From Flavobacteriaceae bacterium (GTDB lineage: Bacteria; Bacteroidota; Bacteroidia; Flavobacteriales; Flavobacteriaceae), in the NCBI GenBank assembly GCA_024763365.1, contig JANTFO010000005.1, positions 1-47,912 on the forward strand: DNA of 47,912 nucleotides, written 5' to 3'. The stretch's first letter is position 1, and the number at the start of each line of letters is the position of its first letter. Position numbers and translations under genes: made by a program. Below the pieces are notes generated by a model. The model did not search any database, was not told the origin of the DNA, and was given only the letters and a program-made list of their open reading frames with translations. This document shows positions 7,502-19,036 of the stretch, piece by piece.

Positions 7502-7574
7502 ACGGGTGTAGCTCAGTTGGTAGAGCACTAGTCTCCAAAACTAGGTGTCGGGAGTTCGAGCCTCTCCACCCGTG
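7502..7574 (+). tRNA. tRNA-Trp(CCA)
   Basis: 73 nt. Acceptor ACGGGTG pairs with CACCCGT; anticodon stem CTAGT/ACTAG with loop CTCCAAA, anticodon CCA; discriminator G. It sits between tuf and secE, its usual place. The last 16 nt are repeated 94 bp downstream (see the tandem repeat). Confidence 0.95.
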
Positions 7575-7753
7575 CAAGAACAGAATGTTGATGTTGATAG
7601 AGGCGAGAAGCCTGTCCCGATTGGAGAGATGCTGCTGGAGTGATTATCGGGAAGCCTCTCCACCCGTGCAAGAACAGAATGTTGATGTTGATAGAGGCGA
7701 GAAGCCTGTCCCGAATGGAGAGATGCTGCTGGAGTGATTATCGGGAAGCCTCT
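7559..7753 (+). repeat. 94-bp tandem duplication starting in the 3' end of tRNA-Trp
   Basis: Copy 1 is 7559-7652, copy 2 is 7653-7746, and a 7-bp start of a third copy (AGCCTCT) is at 7747-7753. Copies differ only at 7621 (T) versus 7715 (A). Each copy begins with the last 16 nt of tRNA-Trp (T-arm and acceptor 3' strand). Within each copy AGAGGC and TCCCGAT recur downstream as inverted partners (ATCGGGA, GCCTCT), so each unit can fold into a hairpin. No open reading frame is present. The rest of the 277-bp gap before secE is featureless AT-rich sequence. Confidence 0.9.
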
Positions 7754-7851
7754 ACATCAGTACTAAGCTTGTTGAAGTGTTAGTACTTAAAGCTTGAAAA
7801 ATATTTTTGATTGACAGTTTAATATTGTCAGTTTTTGAAAACAAATTTATA

Positions 7852-8040
7852 ATGAGTGTCGTAAACTATATTAAAGATTCATGGAAAGAGCTCAGGGATA
7901 ATATGACCTGGATTTCGTGGGAAGAAGCTCAAAAGTCAACAGTTGTTGTAGCTGTTTTTACGGTTTTGTTTGCTATCGCCATTTTTTTGGCTGATAAAGT
8001 ATTCCAAACCATTTTGAAGAATTTATTTCAATTATTCTAA
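7852..8040 (+). CDS. secE: Preprotein translocase subunit SecE
   Basis: SecE stabilises SecY in the Sec channel. The product is 62 residues from ATG 7852; a TTG 45 bp upstream would add 15 residues not expected in the short Bacteroidota SecE. The amphipathic N-terminal helix (YIKDSWKELRDNMTWISWEEA, residues ~6-26) precedes the single membrane helix at ~29-50, the family's minimal architecture; the WxSWEEA-type turn matches bacterial SecE. The gene sits 8 bp before nusG, the classic secE-nusG pair. Confidence 0.93.
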   Translation: MSVVNYIKDSWKELRDNMTWISWEEAQKSTVVVAVFTVLFAIAIFLADKVFQTILKNLFQLF

Positions 8041-8048
8041 AATAAAGC

Positions 8049-8597
8049 ATGTCTGGTTTAGATAAAAAGTGGTATGTAGTCAAAGCTATTGGTGGTCAAG
8101 AGAATAAGGTAAAATCTTATCTCGAAACAGAAATAGCACGTTTAAATCTGGATGATTATATTGAAACTGTTTTGGTACCTACTGAAAAGGTAGTACAAAT
8201 AAGAAATGGTAAAAAATATAATAAAGAACGTATTTATTTTCCCGGATATGTGATTATTCAGGCAAACCTTAGTGGCGAGATACCACACATCATTAAATCT
8301 ATTCCCGGGGTAATTGGGATGCTTGGTGAGACAAAAGGTGGAGATCCTGTTCCTTTGAGGACTAGTGAAATTAATAGAATGCTTGGTAAAGTTGATGAAC
8401 TGGCAGTTGCTAATGAAAATGTAGTCATTCCTTTTATTGTTGGGGAACCAGTTAAAGTAATAGATGGTGCATTTAATGGTTTTGAAGGTACTATAGAGAA
8501 AATAAATGAAGAAAAGCGTAAGCTCGAAGTAATGGTAAAGATTTTCGGTAGAAAAACACCATTAGAATTGAGTTATATGCAAGTAGAGAAAATATAA
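8049..8597 (+). CDS. nusG: Transcription termination/antitermination factor NusG
   Basis: NusG binds RNA polymerase beta-prime and links it to Rho or the ribosome. The 182-residue protein starts with the NGN domain (KKWYVVKAIGGQENKVKSYL, residues ~6-25, then RIYFPGYVIIQ and IPGVIGMLG) and ends with a KOW domain (GEPVKVIDGAFNGFEGTIEK, residues ~137-156). Length is typical. It belongs to the secE-nusG-rplKAJL-rpoBC block, with 77 bp to rplK. Confidence 0.96.
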   Translation: MSGLDKKWYVVKAIGGQENKVKSYLETEIARLNLDDYIETVLVPTEKVVQIRNGKKYNKERIYFPGYVIIQANLSGEIPHIIKSIPGVIGMLGETKGGDPVPLRTSEINRMLGKVDELAVANENVVIPFIVGEPVKVIDGAFNGFEGTIEKINEEKRKLEVMVKIFGRKTPLELSYMQVEKI

Positions 8598-8674
8598 ATA
8601 AGTGTTACACAATCTGATCTATCTTACTGCTTCCACATTACAAGATAAATCACAAATATTTTAAACTAATTTAA

Positions 8675-9112
8675 ATGGCAAAAGAAGTCGAAAAACTTGT
8701 TAAATTACAAGTTCGTGGAGGGGCCGCAAATCCTTCGCCACCTGTAGGTCCTGCTTTAGGTGCGGCTGGTGTCAATATTATGGAGTTCTGTAAGCAATTT
8801 AATGCGAGAACTCAGGATAAGCAAGGTAAAATTTTACCTGTAGTGATCAGTGTTTATAAAGACAAATCATTTGAGTTTGTTGTAAAAACACCTCCTGCAG
8901 CTGTTCAGATATTGGAAGCCGCCAAAATAAAAAAAGGATCTGGTGAACCCAATCGTAACAAGGTAGCCACGGTTACCTGGGATCAGTTAAGAACGATTGC
9001 CGAAGACAAAATGGTGGACCTCAATGCGTTTACTGTAGAGTCAGCCATGAAAATGATGGCAGGCACAGCTCGTTCAATGGGTATTAAAGTTAAAGGTAAA
9101 GCTCCTTTTTAA
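8675..9112 (+). CDS. rplK: 50S ribosomal protein uL11
   Basis: uL11 (145 residues) binds the GTPase-associated region of 23S rRNA. Seen: the N-terminal domain with the proline-rich [20 protein letters not shown] stretch and the C-terminal RNA-binding domain ending in [14 protein letters not shown]. Length matches the family (~141-147). First ribosomal gene of the rplKAJL block, 21 bp before rplA. Confidence 0.98.
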   Translation: MAKEVEKLVKLQVRGGAANPSPPVGPALGAAGVNIMEFCKQFNARTQDKQGKILPVVISVYKDKSFEFVVKTPPAAVQILEAAKIKKGSGEPNRNKVATVTWDQLRTIAEDKMVDLNAFTVESAMKMMAGTARSMGIKVKGKAPF

Positions 9113-9133
9113 ATTTTAAAATTTTCTATAAAA

Positions 9134-9829
9134 ATGGCAAAATTAACAAAAAAACAAAAAGTAGCTTATTCCAAATTTGACTCTAAACAAGCCTATTCAA
9201 TAGAAGAAGCAGCAAAAATATTAAAAGATGTATCCAGCGAAAATTTTGACGCTACCGTAGATCTTGCAGTACGTTTAGCTGTCGACCCTAGAAAAGCTGA
9301 TCAGTTGGTAAGAGGCGTTGTATCGCTTCCCCACGGAACAGGAAAAGAAGTCAAAGTTTTGGCATTAGTTACGCCAGACAAAGAAGCCGAGGCAAAAGAA
9401 GCAGGAGCTGATTTTGTGGGCTTAGATGAGTACCTCGATAAAATTAAAGGAGGATGGACCGATGTTGATGTCATTATTACGATGCCTAGTGTAATGGGTA
9501 AATTAGGACCTTTAGGACGTGTTCTAGGTCCAAGAGGCTTGATGCCAAACCCTAAAACAGGTACAGTAACTATGGATATTGGTAAAGCAGTGAGTGAAGT
9601 AAAAGCCGGTAAAATTGATTTTAAAGTCGATAAAACAGGAATTATTCATGCTGGTATTGCCAAAACCTCATTTGATGTCAACAAAATTGTAGAAAATGCT
9701 AATGAGCTACTTCATACAATTATTAAACTTAAACCGGCCACGGTAAAAGGTGATTACATGAAAAGTGTATACATTGCCAGTACTATGAGCCCGAGTGTCA
9801 GTATAGATGTTAAATCAATCAAAAGTTAG
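9134..9829 (+). CDS. rplA: 50S ribosomal protein uL1
   Basis: uL1 (231 residues) forms the mobile L1 stalk and helps release E-site tRNA. The conserved block [20 protein letters not shown] lies near residues 134-153, followed by the [17 protein letters not shown] segment. Length is typical. uL1 autoregulates the L11 operon in E. coli; I could not identify its mRNA target here by eye. It lies 15 bp before rplJ. Confidence 0.98.
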   Translation: MAKLTKKQKVAYSKFDSKQAYSIEEAAKILKDVSSENFDATVDLAVRLAVDPRKADQLVRGVVSLPHGTGKEVKVLALVTPDKEAEAKEAGADFVGLDEYLDKIKGGWTDVDVIITMPSVMGKLGPLGRVLGPRGLMPNPKTGTVTMDIGKAVSEVKAGKIDFKVDKTGIIHAGIAKTSFDVNKIVENANELLHTIIKLKPATVKGDYMKSVYIASTMSPSVSIDVKSIKS

Positions 9830-9844
9830 TAAAATCATAATAAG

Positions 9845-10360
9845 ATGACAAGACAAGAAAAAGCACAGGTTATTACCGATTTGACCACTTTATTAAATGA
9901 TAATAACATCGTTTATCTGGCTGATATTTCCGGACTCAATGCTTCAAACACTTCGAATTTGAGAAGAGCATGTTTTAAAGCAAATGTATCATTGTCGGTA
10001 GTAAAAAACACTTTGCTCGCTAAAGCAATGGAGCAAGTGGATAAGGATTTTGGAGAATTACCAGAGATATTAAAAGGAAACACCTCTATCATGATTTCTG
10101 AAGTAGGAAATGCCCCTGCCAAAGTAATCAAAGAGTTTCGTAAAAAAACAGATCGCCCGATTTTAAAAGGCGCTTACATTGAAGAAGCTGTATATATTGG
10201 TGATGAACAAATTGAAGCTTTAGTTTCTATTAAATCTAAAGAAGAACTCATTGGTGATATTATCTCCTTATTACAATCACCTGCCAAAAATGTTATTTCA
10301 GCATTACAATCAGGTGGTGGTAAATTGTCAGGTATATTAAAAACATTATCTGAAAAATAG
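9845..10360 (+). CDS. rplJ: 50S ribosomal protein uL10
   Basis: uL10 (171 residues) is the base of the L7/L12 stalk. The N-terminal RNA-binding domain shows LRRACFKANVSLSVVKNTLL, typical of uL10, and the C-terminal helix (INSLLQSPAKNVISALQS type) recruits L7/L12 dimers. The gap to rplA is only 15 bp, too short for the long L10-binding leader of E. coli, so regulation probably differs. Confidence 0.96.
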   Translation: MTRQEKAQVITDLTTLLNDNNIVYLADISGLNASNTSNLRRACFKANVSLSVVKNTLLAKAMEQVDKDFGELPEILKGNTSIMISEVGNAPAKVIKEFRKKTDRPILKGAYIEEAVYIGDEQIEALVSIKSKEELIGDIISLLQSPAKNVISALQSGGGKLSGILKTLSEK

Positions 10361-10414
10361 TAGAACAAAACACACTAAATAAACTAATACAACAAAAATT
10401 AAATTTTTAACAAA

Positions 10415-10795
10415 ATGGCAGATTTAAAAGATTTCGCAGAACAGTTAGTTAACCTAACCGTAAAAGAAGTAAACGAGTTAGCTGATATACTAAAAGAAGA
10501 ATATGGTATCGAACCCGCTGCTGCAGCTGTAGCTGTTGCAGGACCTGCAGGTGGTGGAGAAGGTGGAGATGCTGCTGATGAAAAAACAGAATTTGATGTA
10601 ATTCTTAAAGCAGCAGGTGCTTCTAAACTAGCTGTTGTAAAACTTGTAAAAGAGTTAACAGGTTTAGGATTGAAAGATGCTAAGGGAATCGTTGATAGTG
10701 CACCAGCTCCTATTAAAGAAGGTGTATCTAAAGATGAAGCCGAAGGTTTGAAAAAATCTTTGGAAGAAGCAGGCGCAGAAGTAGAGCTGAAATAA
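10415..10795 (+). CDS. rplL: 50S ribosomal protein bL12 (L7/L12)
   Basis: bL12 (126 residues) forms the flexible stalk dimers that recruit translational GTPases. The N-terminal dimerisation helix pair is followed by an Ala/Gly-rich hinge (about residues 36-56) and the C-terminal domain with the [20 protein letters not shown] and [14 protein letters not shown] motifs. Length and composition are normal. A long hairpin follows before rpoB. Confidence 0.98.
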   Translation: MADLKDFAEQLVNLTVKEVNELADILKEEYGIEPAAAAVAVAGPAGGGEGGDAADEKTEFDVILKAAGASKLAVVKLVKELTGLGLKDAKGIVDSAPAPIKEGVSKDEAEGLKKSLEEAGAEVELK

Positions 10796-10819
10796 GCTTA
10801 TTAGCTAAACCAAATTTAA

Positions 10820-10860
10820 GGTTTAGGTCTTTCGGTTTATGTGCCGGAATGACCTAAACC
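10820..10860 (+). promoter_or_regulatory. Conserved-looking hairpin between rplL and rpoB
   Basis: GGTTTAGGTC (10820-10829) pairs perfectly with GACCTAAACC (10851-10860), and an inner TTTCGG/CCGGAA stem extends it to about 16 pairs with an 8-nt loop. No T tract follows. It sits 48 bp before the rpoB start and may be an attenuator or an RNase III processing site. Confidence 0.65.
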
Positions 10861-10907
10861 ATTTTGCGTATATATTCGTTCTTTATAACTATTAAAAAAT
10901 TAATCCA

Positions 10908-13900
10908 TTGGCAACTCAAACAGCAAACAAAAGAATAAGTTTTGCCTCGGCTCAATTAACTACTGAATATCCCGATTTTTTAGATATTCAAATTAAGTCG
11001 TTTCAAGATTTTTTCCAACTTCAAACCAAAGCAGAAGAGCGTAACGATGAAGGTTTGTACAAAACTTTCACCGAAATTTTTCCCATTACTGATACACGCA
11101 ACCAATTTGTGCTGGAATTTTTAGATTACTTTATTGATCCTCCAAGATATACTATTCAAGAATGTATAGAAAGAGGCTTAACTTATAGTGTTCCTCTAAA
11201 AGCCAGATTAAAACTATATTGTACTGATCCTGAACATGAGGATTTTGAGACTGTAGTACAAGATGTTTATTTGGGAGCTATCCCTTATATGACTAATAGT
11301 GGGTCTTTTGTGATCAATGGGGCAGAACGTGTTATTGTTTCCCAGTTACACCGTTCACCAGGTGTATTTTTTGGTCAATCTTTTCATGCGAATGGAACTA
11401 AATTGTATTCAGCTAGAGTGATTCCTTTTAAAGGCTCTTGGATAGAATTTGCTACAGACATTAATCATGTAATGTATGCCTATATTGACCGTAAGAAAAA
11501 ATTACCGGTCACTACCCTGTTTAGGGCTATAGGTTATGAAAGAGATAAAGATATTCTGGAGATATTTGACCTTGCTGAAGAGATAAAAGTTTCTAATGCA
11601 GGCTTGAAAAGAGTTTTAGGCCGAAAAACTGCTGCACGTATTTTAAAAACATGGTTTGAAGATTTTGTTGATGAGGATACGGGTGAAGTGGTATCTATCG
11701 AACGTAATGAAATAGTATTTGACAGGGATACAGTGCTTGAAAAAGAACATATTCAAGACATTATTGATTCAGGTTCTAAAACTATTCTTCTGCATAAAGA
11801 AGATAATCTTAAAGCTGAATACGCAATTATTCACAATACCCTTCAGAAAGACCCCACCAACTCTGAAGTAGAAGCTGTAGAGCATATCTATAGACAGTTA
11901 CGTAATGCCGAACCGCCTGATTATGAAACGGCTAAAGGCATTATTGAAAAATTATTTTTCTCTGAACAACGATATAACTTAGGGGAAGTTGGTCGTTATA
12001 GAATGAATAAAAAATTAAACCTTGATGTGGATATAGATCAAGGTGTATTGACAAAATTAGATATCATCACGATTATTAAATACTTGATCGAGTTGATCAA
12101 TTCAAAAGCAGAGGTAGATGATATTGACCACTTGTCTAATCGTAGGGTCCGTACCGTTGGTGAGCAATTAGCCAATCAATTTGGTATTGGTTTATCTCGT
12201 ATGGCCAGAACTATTAGAGAAAGAATGAATGTCCGTGATAATGAGGTGTTTACACCAATTGATTTGATCAATGCCAAAACATTATCTTCTGTCATCAATA
12301 CTTTCTTTGGAACTAACCAGTTGTCTCAATTTATGGATCAAACTAATCCATTAGCTGAGATCACGCACAAAAGAAGATTGTCAGCTTTAGGACCAGGTGG
12401 TTTATCTCGTGAAAGAGCAGGTTTTGAAGTTCGTGACGTTCACTATACACATTACGGACGTCTTTGCCCAATTGAAACACCTGAGGGACCAAATATCGGT
12501 TTAATCTCATCATTAGCTGTTTATGCTAAAGTGAATAATTTAGGTTTTATTGAGACACCTTATTACAAAGTTAATGAAGGCCAGATAGATGTTTCTCAAG
12601 AACCTATTTATTTGAGTGCAGAGGAAGAAGAAGATAAAAAAATAGCACAATCTAATTTATTATTGGATGATGATAACAAGTTTGTAGAAAATAGAATTAT
12701 CGCCAGAGAAGAAGGAGATTTTCCAGTGGTTACACCTGAAGATATCGACTATATGGATGTTTCCCCAAATCAGATAGCCTCTATTTCTGCTTCATTAGTT
12801 CCCTTTTTAGAACATGATGATGCCAACCGTGCTTTGATGGGATCAAACATGATGCGTCAGGCAGTTCCTTTATTAAAACCGGAAAGTCCGATTGTAGGAA
12901 CAGGCTTAGAAAGACGTGTAGCTAAAGATTCTCGTATTTTAATTAATGCAGAAGGAAATGGTATTGTAGAGTACGTAGATTCTGAGAGAATTACTATTAA
13001 ATATGATAGGTCTGAAGACATAAGAGCTACTAGCTTTGACCCAGATGAAGTCACTTATCAATTAACTAAATTCCAAAAGACTAATCAAAGTACAATCATC
13101 AATCTTAAACCAATTGTTAGAAAAGGTGATAAGGTAGAAAAAGGTCAAGTACTTTGTGAAGGTTACGCTACAGAAAGTGGTGAATTAGCCTTAGGAAGAA
13201 ACTTAAAAGTGGCTTTCATGCCTTGGAAAGGTTACAACTTTGAGGATGCAATTGTAATTTCTGAGCGAGTAGTTCGTGAAGATATATTTACTTCTATACA
13301 TATCGATGAATATTCATTAGATGTGAGGGATACCAAATTAGGAACAGAAGAGTTGACTAACGATATCCCAAATGTAAGTGAAGAAGCAACAAAAGACCTA
13401 GATGAAAATGGTATGATCAGAGTTGGTGTAGAAGTAAAACCTGGTGATATTTTAATTGGTAAAATTACACCTAAGGGAGAATCCGACCCTACACCGGAAG
13501 AAAAACTATTACGAGCAATATTTGGAGATAAAGCAGGTGATGTGAAAGATGCCTCCTTGAAAGCCTCTCCTTCATTAAATGGGGTGGTAGTTGATAAAAA
13601 ATTGTTCCAAATAGCTATAAAAGATAAAACTAAGCGTGCCAAAGATAAGGTAGATATAGAAAACCTTGAGGCTGAATTTGAAACTAAGTTCTCGGAGTTG
13701 AGAGATGTTCTTATTGAAAAATTATTCAAATTGGTCAATGGTAAAACTTGCCAAGGTGTTCAAGATGATCTTGGTGAAGATGTTTTGCCAAAAGGCAAGA
13801 AGTTTACTTTGAAGCTGTTGGGAAGTGTTGAGGACTTTGCGCATTTAACGAAAGGAACTTGGACAACAAATGATAAGATCAACTACTTAGTTTCTGAATT

Positions 13901-14723
13901 ATTGCACAATTACAAGATCAAATTGAATGATCTTCAAGGTTCACTAAGACGTAAGAAATTCAATATTACAGTAGGTGATGAATTAGCTAGTGGTATTGTA
14001 AAATTAGCCAAGATTTACATCGCTAAAAAGCGTAAGTTAAAAGTAGGTGATAAGATGGCCGGACGACATGGTAATAAAGGTATTGTTGCCAAGATTGTAC
14101 GTGAGGAAGACTTACCATTTTTAGAAGACGGAACACCTGTGGATATTGTTTTGAATCCACTTGGGGTACCTTCCCGTATGAATATCGGTCAGATATATGA
14201 AACGGTACTAGGTTGGGCCGGTTTGAAATTGGGTAAAAAATACGCTACTCCTATATTTGATGGTGCCAGTATTGAACAAATTAATGATCTAACAGATGAA
14301 GCTGGTGTGCCTCGTTATGGACATACTTATTTATATGATGGTGGTACAGGTGAGAGATTTGACCAACCTGCAACTGTAGGGGTCATTTATATGATCAAAT
14401 TAGGCCATATGATTGAGGATAAGATGCACGCACGTTCTATAGGGCCTTATTCATTAATCACGCAGCAACCACTCGGTGGTAAGGCACAGTTTGGAGGTCA
14501 GCGTTTTGGTGAAATGGAGGTTTGGGCATTAGAAGCTTATGGAGCTTCTAGTATTTTACGTGAAATTCTCACGGTTAAATCAGATGATGTAATGGGTAGG
14601 GCCAAGACATACGAATCTATCGTAAAAGGTGAACCTATGCCGGAACCCGGATTACCTGAGTCATTCAATGTACTCTTACACGAATTAAAAGGATTGGCAC
14701 TCGATGTTACTTTAGATGAATAA
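10908..14723 (+). CDS. rpoB: RNA polymerase beta subunit (TTG start)
   Basis: RpoB forms half of the polymerase active-site cleft and the rifampicin pocket. The 1271-residue length fits Bacteroidota RpoB. Visible: [13 protein letters not shown]-like region near residue 80, the rifampicin-region blocks [20 protein letters not shown] (about residues 473-492) and [20 protein letters not shown], and the C-terminal [15 protein letters not shown] and [20 protein letters not shown] blocks. The start is TTG 10908: the encoded N-terminus matches the family, an in-frame TAA lies 15 bp upstream and there is no upstream ATG. The gap to rpoC is 27 bp. No rifampicin-type substitution is evident in the visible core motif. 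Confidence 0.97.
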   Translation: MATQTANKRISFASAQLTTEYPDFLDIQIKSFQDFFQLQTKAEERNDEGLYKTFTEIFPITDTRNQFVLEFLDYFIDPPRYTIQECIERGLTYSVPLKARLKLYCTDPEHEDFETVVQDVYLGAIPYMTNSGSFVINGAERVIVSQLHRSPGVFFGQSFHANGTKLYSARVIPFKGSWIEFATDINHVMYAYIDRKKKLPVTTLFRAIGYERDKDILEIFDLAEEIKVSNAGLKRVLGRKTAARILKTWFEDFVDEDTGEVVSIERNEIVFDRDTVLEKEHIQDIIDSGSKTILLHKEDNLKAEYAIIHNTLQKDPTNSEVEAVEHIYRQLRNAEPPDYETAKGIIEKLFFSEQRYNLGEVGRYRMNKKLNLDVDIDQGVLTKLDIITIIKYLIELINSKAEVDDIDHLSNRRVRTVGEQLANQFGIGLSRMARTIRERMNVRDNEVFTPIDLINAKTLSSVINTFFGTNQLSQFMDQTNPLAEITHKRRLSALGPGGLSRERAGFEVRDVHYTHYGRLCPIETPEGPNIGLISSLAVYAKVNNLGFIETPYYKVNEGQIDVSQEPIYLSAEEEEDKKIAQSNLLLDDDNKFVENRIIAREEGDFPVVTPEDIDYMDVSPNQIASISASLVPFLEHDDANRALMGSNMMRQAVPLLKPESPIVGTGLERRVAKDSRILINAEGNGIVEYVDSERITIKYDRSEDIRATSFDPDEVTYQLTKFQKTNQSTIINLKPIVRKGDKVEKGQVLCEGYATESGELALGRNLKVAFMPWKGYNFEDAIVISERVVREDIFTSIHIDEYSLDVRDTKLGTEELTNDIPNVSEEATKDLDENGMIRVGVEVKPGDILIGKITPKGESDPTPEEKLLRAIFGDKAGDVKDASLKASPSLNGVVVDKKLFQIAIKDKTKRAKDKVDIENLEAEFETKFSELRDVLIEKLFKLVNGKTCQGVQDDLGEDVLPKGKKFTLKLLGSVEDFAHLTKGTWTTNDKINYLVSELLHNYKIKLNDLQGSLRRKKFNITVGDELASGIVKLAKIYIAKKRKLKVGDKMAGRHGNKGIVAKIVREEDLPFLEDGTPVDIVLNPLGVPSRMNIGQIYETVLGWAGLKLGKKYATPIFDGASIEQINDLTDEAGVPRYGHTYLYDGGTGERFDQPATVGVIYMIKLGHMIEDKMHARSIGPYSLITQQPLGGKAQFGGQRFGEMEVWALEAYGASSILREILTVKSDDVMGRAKTYESIVKGEPMPEPGLPESFNVLLHELKGLALDVTLDE

Positions 14724-14750
14724 CATCACTTAATCACACTATTAAGAATT

Positions 14751-17700
14751 ATGGCAAGAAAAACCGAAAAATACAGCGTTAAAAAATTTAATAAAATAAC
14801 CATAGGCTTAATGTCGCCCGAAAAGATTCTTAAAGAATCCAGAGGAGAAGTGATTAAGCCCGAAACTATCAATTACCGTACACATAAACCTGAACGTGAT
14901 GGGCTATTCTGCGAGAGAATATTCGGTCCTGTAAAAGATTATGAATGTGCTTGTGGAAAATACAAACGTATCCGCTATAAAGGTATTGTATGTGACAAAT
15001 GTGGTGTTGAAGTTACCGAAAAGAAAGTGCGTAGAGAGCGTACCGGACATATTAATTTGGTCGTACCTATTGCTCATATTTGGTATTTCAAATCACTACC
15101 TAATAAAATGGGATATCTACTTGGATTACCTTCCAAAAAGTTGGATATGATTATCTATTATGAAAGATATGTTGTGATCCAACCGGGAATTGCTAAAAAT
15201 GCAGAGGGTGAACCTCTTCAAATGATGGATTTCTTAACGGAAGAAGAATACATGGATATTATGGACACTTTGCCTCAGGAAAATATGTATTTAGAGGATT
15301 CCGATCCTAATAAATTCATAGCTAAAATGGGAGGTGAATGTTTGATAGATCTATTCAACCGATTGGATTTAGATGAACTGTCTTATAAATTAAGACATGC
15401 TGCAAATCATGAAACATCAAAACAACGTAAAACAGAAGCTTTAAAACGTCTAAAAGTTGTTGAGTCTTTCAGAGACGCACAGCATAACAGAGAGAACAAA
15501 CCAGAATGGATGATCTTAAAAGCCATTCCGGTAATTCCACCTGAGTTAAGGCCTTTAGTGCCATTAGATGGAGGACGTTTTGCTACTTCTGACCTTAATG
15601 ACTTATATAGAAGGGTTATTATCCGTAATAATCGTTTGAAAAGATTGATGGAGATCAAAGCACCTGAAGTGATTTTACGAAATGAAAAACGTATGTTACA
15701 AGAATCGGTGGATTCTTTGTTTGATAACACCAGAAAATCTTCAGCCGTTAAGACCAGAAATAATCGTCCATTGAAATCTCTTTCAGATTCTTTAAAAGGT
15801 AAACAAGGACGTTTCCGTCAAAACCTTCTCGGAAAAAGGGTTGATTATTCAGGCCGTTCAGTTATTGTGGTTGGCCCGGATTTGAAAATGCACGAATGTG
15901 GTATTCCAAAAGACATGGCTGCAGAACTTTATAAACCATTTGTAATCCGAAAATTAATTGAAAGAGGTATTGTAAAGACGGTTAAAACAGCCAAAAAGAT
16001 TATTGATAGAAAAGAACCGGTAGTATGGGAAATATTGGAAAATGTGATTAAAAATCACCCTGTACTTCTTAACCGTGCACCTACTTTACACCGTTTGGGG
16101 ATCCAGGCATTCCAACCTAAAATGATCGAAGGTAAAGCCATTCAATTGCACCCACTTACTTGTACGGCATTTAATGCTGACTTTGATGGTGACCAAATGG
16201 CGGTACACTTACCTTTGAGTCTGGAAGCTATTTTAGAAGCGCAGCTTTTATTGTTAGCATCCCACAATGTATTGAACCCGGCCAATGGTGCACCTATTAC
16301 TGTGCCATCACAGGATATGGTTTTGGGATTGTACTATATGACAAAAGAACGTAGGTCAACCAAAGATCACCATGTAAAAGGTGAAGGAATGACTTTCTAT
16401 TCTCCTGAAGAAGTAACCATTGCTTTCAATGAAAAAATAGTGGACCTTAATGCTTCTATTAATGTACGTACTAAAGATTTAAATGAAAAAGAGGAATTAG
16501 AAACGCGCTTAATAGAAACTACTGTTGGTAGAGTTATCTTTAATGAGGTTGTACCGGAAAAAGCAGGTTATATCAATGAGGTTTTGAATAAAAAATCCTT
16601 ACGTAATATTATTGGTAGGGTATTGAAATTAACTGACATTCCCACTACTTCCAAGTTCTTAGATGATATCAAGAAAATGGGCTATCATTATGCCTTTAAA
16701 GGTGGCTTGTCTTTTAGTTTAGGTGATATTATTATACCAAAAGAAAAAGAAATCTTAGTTGATGAAGCACGTCAAAAAGTTGATACCATTGTTGAGAATC
16801 ACAACTTTGGTTTATTGAGTCAGAAAGAGCGTTATAATCAGGTGATTGATGTATGGACAGCTGCCAATAATGAATTGACCGAAATGTCAATGAAAAGATT
16901 GAGAGAAGACCAGCAAGGATTTAACTCTGTTTATATGATGTTGGATTCTGGTGCTCGGGGTTCTAAAGACCAGATAAGACAGTTAACCGGTATGCGTGGT
17001 TTGATGGCTAAACCAAAAAAATCAACTTCTGCCGGAGGAGATATTATCGAAAACCCAATTATCTCAAACTTTAAGGAAGGTTTATCAATTTTAGAATATT
17101 TTATTTCTACTCATGGTGCCCGAAAAGGTTTGGCCGACACGGCTCTTAAAACTGCTGACGCTGGATATTTGACTCGTAGATTGGTAGATGTGTCGCAAGA
17201 TGTTATTATCAATGAAGAAGATTGTGGAACTTTACGTGGATTGGAAGTTTCGGCATTGAAGAAGAATGATGAAGTAGTTGAATCCTTGGGTGAAAGAATA
17301 TTAGGACGTATATCATTACACGATGTATATCATCCGCAAACAGATGAATTGTTAGTTGAAGCAGGTGGATTAATTGATGATATAGTTGTGGAAAAAATAG
17401 ATAATTCACCTATTGAAACTGTTGAAGTAAGATCTGCCTTAACTTGTGAATCTAAACAAGGTATTTGTGCCAAATGTTATGGGCGTAACTTAGCTACAAA
17501 CAAAATGGTTCAAAAAGGTGAAGCTGTAGGTGTAATTGCTGCTCAGTCTATTGGGGAGCCGGGCACACAGCTAACTTTAAGAACTTTCCACGTAGGTGGT
17601 GTGGCAGGTAACATTTCTGAAGAAAACAAAATTGAGGCTTCTTTTGATGGAAATTTTGAAGTGTCTGAGTTAAAAACCATTCCTACTACCAATGAAGAAG

Positions 17701-19025
17701 GATCGGAAATAGAAAGAGTAATCTCTCGTTCTGCCGAAATGAGAATCATAGATAAGAAAACCGGCATTGTGTTGAGTACTAAGAATATACCTTATGGTTC
17801 TGAATATTACATGAAAAAGAAAAAAACCATAAGTAAAGGTGATGTAGTATGTAAATGGGATCCGCATAATGGGGTAATAGTTTCGGAATTTGCCGGTACA
17901 GTAGCCTTTGAAAATATTGAAAAGGATATCAACTTTATAGTTGAAATTGACGAACAAACCGGTTTCCAGGAAAAGATTATCGTGGAATCCAAAAACAAAC
18001 GTATGATTCCCGGGCTTTCTATCCTTGATAAGAAAGAAGTTTTACGAACTTATAACTTGCCAGTAGGGGCTCACCTAATAATAGATGATGGAGATAAAGT
18101 CAAAGCTGGTCAAATACTGGTTAAGATACCTCGTAGTGCAGGAAAAGCAGGTGATATTACCGGAGGTTTACCAAGGGTAACAGAATTATTTGAAGCACGT
18201 AACCCTTCTAATCCGGCTGTAGTGTCAGAGGTTGATGGTGTAGTATCATTTGGAAAGATCAAAAGAGGTAATCGCGAGATTATTATTGAAACCAAAACGG
18301 GTGAGATTAAGAAGTATTTGGTCAAACTCTCCAACCAGATCTTAGTTCAGGAAAATGACTATGTTCGAGGTGGAACAGCACTTTCAGATGGTGCCATTAC
18401 ACCAGAAGATATTTTAAGGATTCAAGGCCCTTCTAAATTACAGGAATATTTAGTTAATGAAATACAAGAAGTATATCGTTTACAAGGGGTGAAAATCAAT
18501 GATAAGCACTTTGAAGTAGTCGTTCGTCAAATGATGCGTAAAGTACGTATTATTGATTCAGGTGATACGTTATTCCTTGAAAATCAAATGGTTCACAAGA
18601 ATGACTTTATCGAAGAAAATGATAAGATCTTTGGCATGAAAGTCATTGAAGAAGTTGGTGATTCAGACGAGTTAAAAGAAGGACAGGTTATCACAGCCAG
18701 AAAGCTACGTGACGTTAATTCTGTTTTAAGAAGAGCTGATAAACAATTAGTTGTGGCTCGTGATGCCCAACCTGCTACAGCTGAGCAAGTAATTCAAGGT
18801 ATTACAAGGGCTTCATTACAAACCAAGTCATTTATTTCTGCAGCTTCATTCCAAGAAACAACTAAAGTGTTGAATTCTGCTGCTGTGAATGCTAAAGTAG
18901 ATCATTTGAAGGGCTTAAAAGAAAATGTGATCGTTGGTAAACGTATTCCTGCCGGAACAGGCATGAGACATCTGAAAAATATTATTGTAGGTTCCAAAGA
19001 AGAAATGGAAAGTAATAATGAATAA
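14751..19025 (+). CDS. rpoC: RNA polymerase beta-prime subunit
   Basis: RpoC carries the catalytic Mg-binding aspartates: [12 protein letters not shown] lies at about residue 475-486. The N-terminal zinc-finger cysteines are in [20 protein letters not shown] (residues ~66-85), and a second zinc site is [15 protein letters not shown] near residue 900. The trigger-loop region [19 protein letters not shown] follows. The protein is 1424 residues, the usual length. It is separated from rpoB by 27 bp and from the DUF3467 gene by 11 bp, so all three are likely cotranscribed. Confidence 0.98.
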   Translation: MARKTEKYSVKKFNKITIGLMSPEKILKESRGEVIKPETINYRTHKPERDGLFCERIFGPVKDYECACGKYKRIRYKGIVCDKCGVEVTEKKVRRERTGHINLVVPIAHIWYFKSLPNKMGYLLGLPSKKLDMIIYYERYVVIQPGIAKNAEGEPLQMMDFLTEEEYMDIMDTLPQENMYLEDSDPNKFIAKMGGECLIDLFNRLDLDELSYKLRHAANHETSKQRKTEALKRLKVVESFRDAQHNRENKPEWMILKAIPVIPPELRPLVPLDGGRFATSDLNDLYRRVIIRNNRLKRLMEIKAPEVILRNEKRMLQESVDSLFDNTRKSSAVKTRNNRPLKSLSDSLKGKQGRFRQNLLGKRVDYSGRSVIVVGPDLKMHECGIPKDMAAELYKPFVIRKLIERGIVKTVKTAKKIIDRKEPVVWEILENVIKNHPVLLNRAPTLHRLGIQAFQPKMIEGKAIQLHPLTCTAFNADFDGDQMAVHLPLSLEAILEAQLLLLASHNVLNPANGAPITVPSQDMVLGLYYMTKERRSTKDHHVKGEGMTFYSPEEVTIAFNEKIVDLNASINVRTKDLNEKEELETRLIETTVGRVIFNEVVPEKAGYINEVLNKKSLRNIIGRVLKLTDIPTTSKFLDDIKKMGYHYAFKGGLSFSLGDIIIPKEKEILVDEARQKVDTIVENHNFGLLSQKERYNQVIDVWTAANNELTEMSMKRLREDQQGFNSVYMMLDSGARGSKDQIRQLTGMRGLMAKPKKSTSAGGDIIENPIISNFKEGLSILEYFISTHGARKGLADTALKTADAGYLTRRLVDVSQDVIINEEDCGTLRGLEVSALKKNDEVVESLGERILGRISLHDVYHPQTDELLVEAGGLIDDIVVEKIDNSPIETVEVRSALTCESKQGICAKCYGRNLATNKMVQKGEAVGVIAAQSIGEPGTQLTLRTFHVGGVAGNISEENKIEASFDGNFEVSELKTIPTTNEEGSEIERVISRSAEMRIIDKKTGIVLSTKNIPYGSEYYMKKKKTISKGDVVCKWDPHNGVIVSEFAGTVAFENIEKDINFIVEIDEQTGFQEKIIVESKNKRMIPGLSILDKKEVLRTYNLPVGAHLIIDDGDKVKAGQILVKIPRSAGKAGDITGGLPRVTELFEARNPSNPAVVSEVDGVVSFGKIKRGNREIIIETKTGEIKKYLVKLSNQILVQENDYVRGGTALSDGAITPEDILRIQGPSKLQEYLVNEIQEVYRLQGVKINDKHFEVVVRQMMRKVRIIDSGDTLFLENQMVHKNDFIEENDKIFGMKVIEEVGDSDELKEGQVITARKLRDVNSVLRRADKQLVVARDAQPATAEQVIQGITRASLQTKSFISAASFQETTKVLNSAAVNAKVDHLKGLKENVIVGKRIPAGTGMRHLKNIIVGSKEEMESNNE

Positions 19026-19036
19026 ATACTTCTATT

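Noticed and set aside
7559-7753. CRISPR array or mobile element at the tandem repeat
   Set aside because: Only two full copies with no spacers, no cas genes, no transposase and no terminal inverted repeats of an insertion sequence.
7807-7851. TTG-initiated extension of secE
   Set aside because: The ATG at 7852 gives the standard short SecE; the extra 15 residues have no family support.
9830-9844. L10-binding autoregulatory leader before rplJ
   Set aside because: The gap is only 15 bp, too short to hold the known structure.
13232-13738. 168-codon minus-strand open frame inside rpoB
   Set aside because: A shadow of rpoB codon use; no independent start context or domain.
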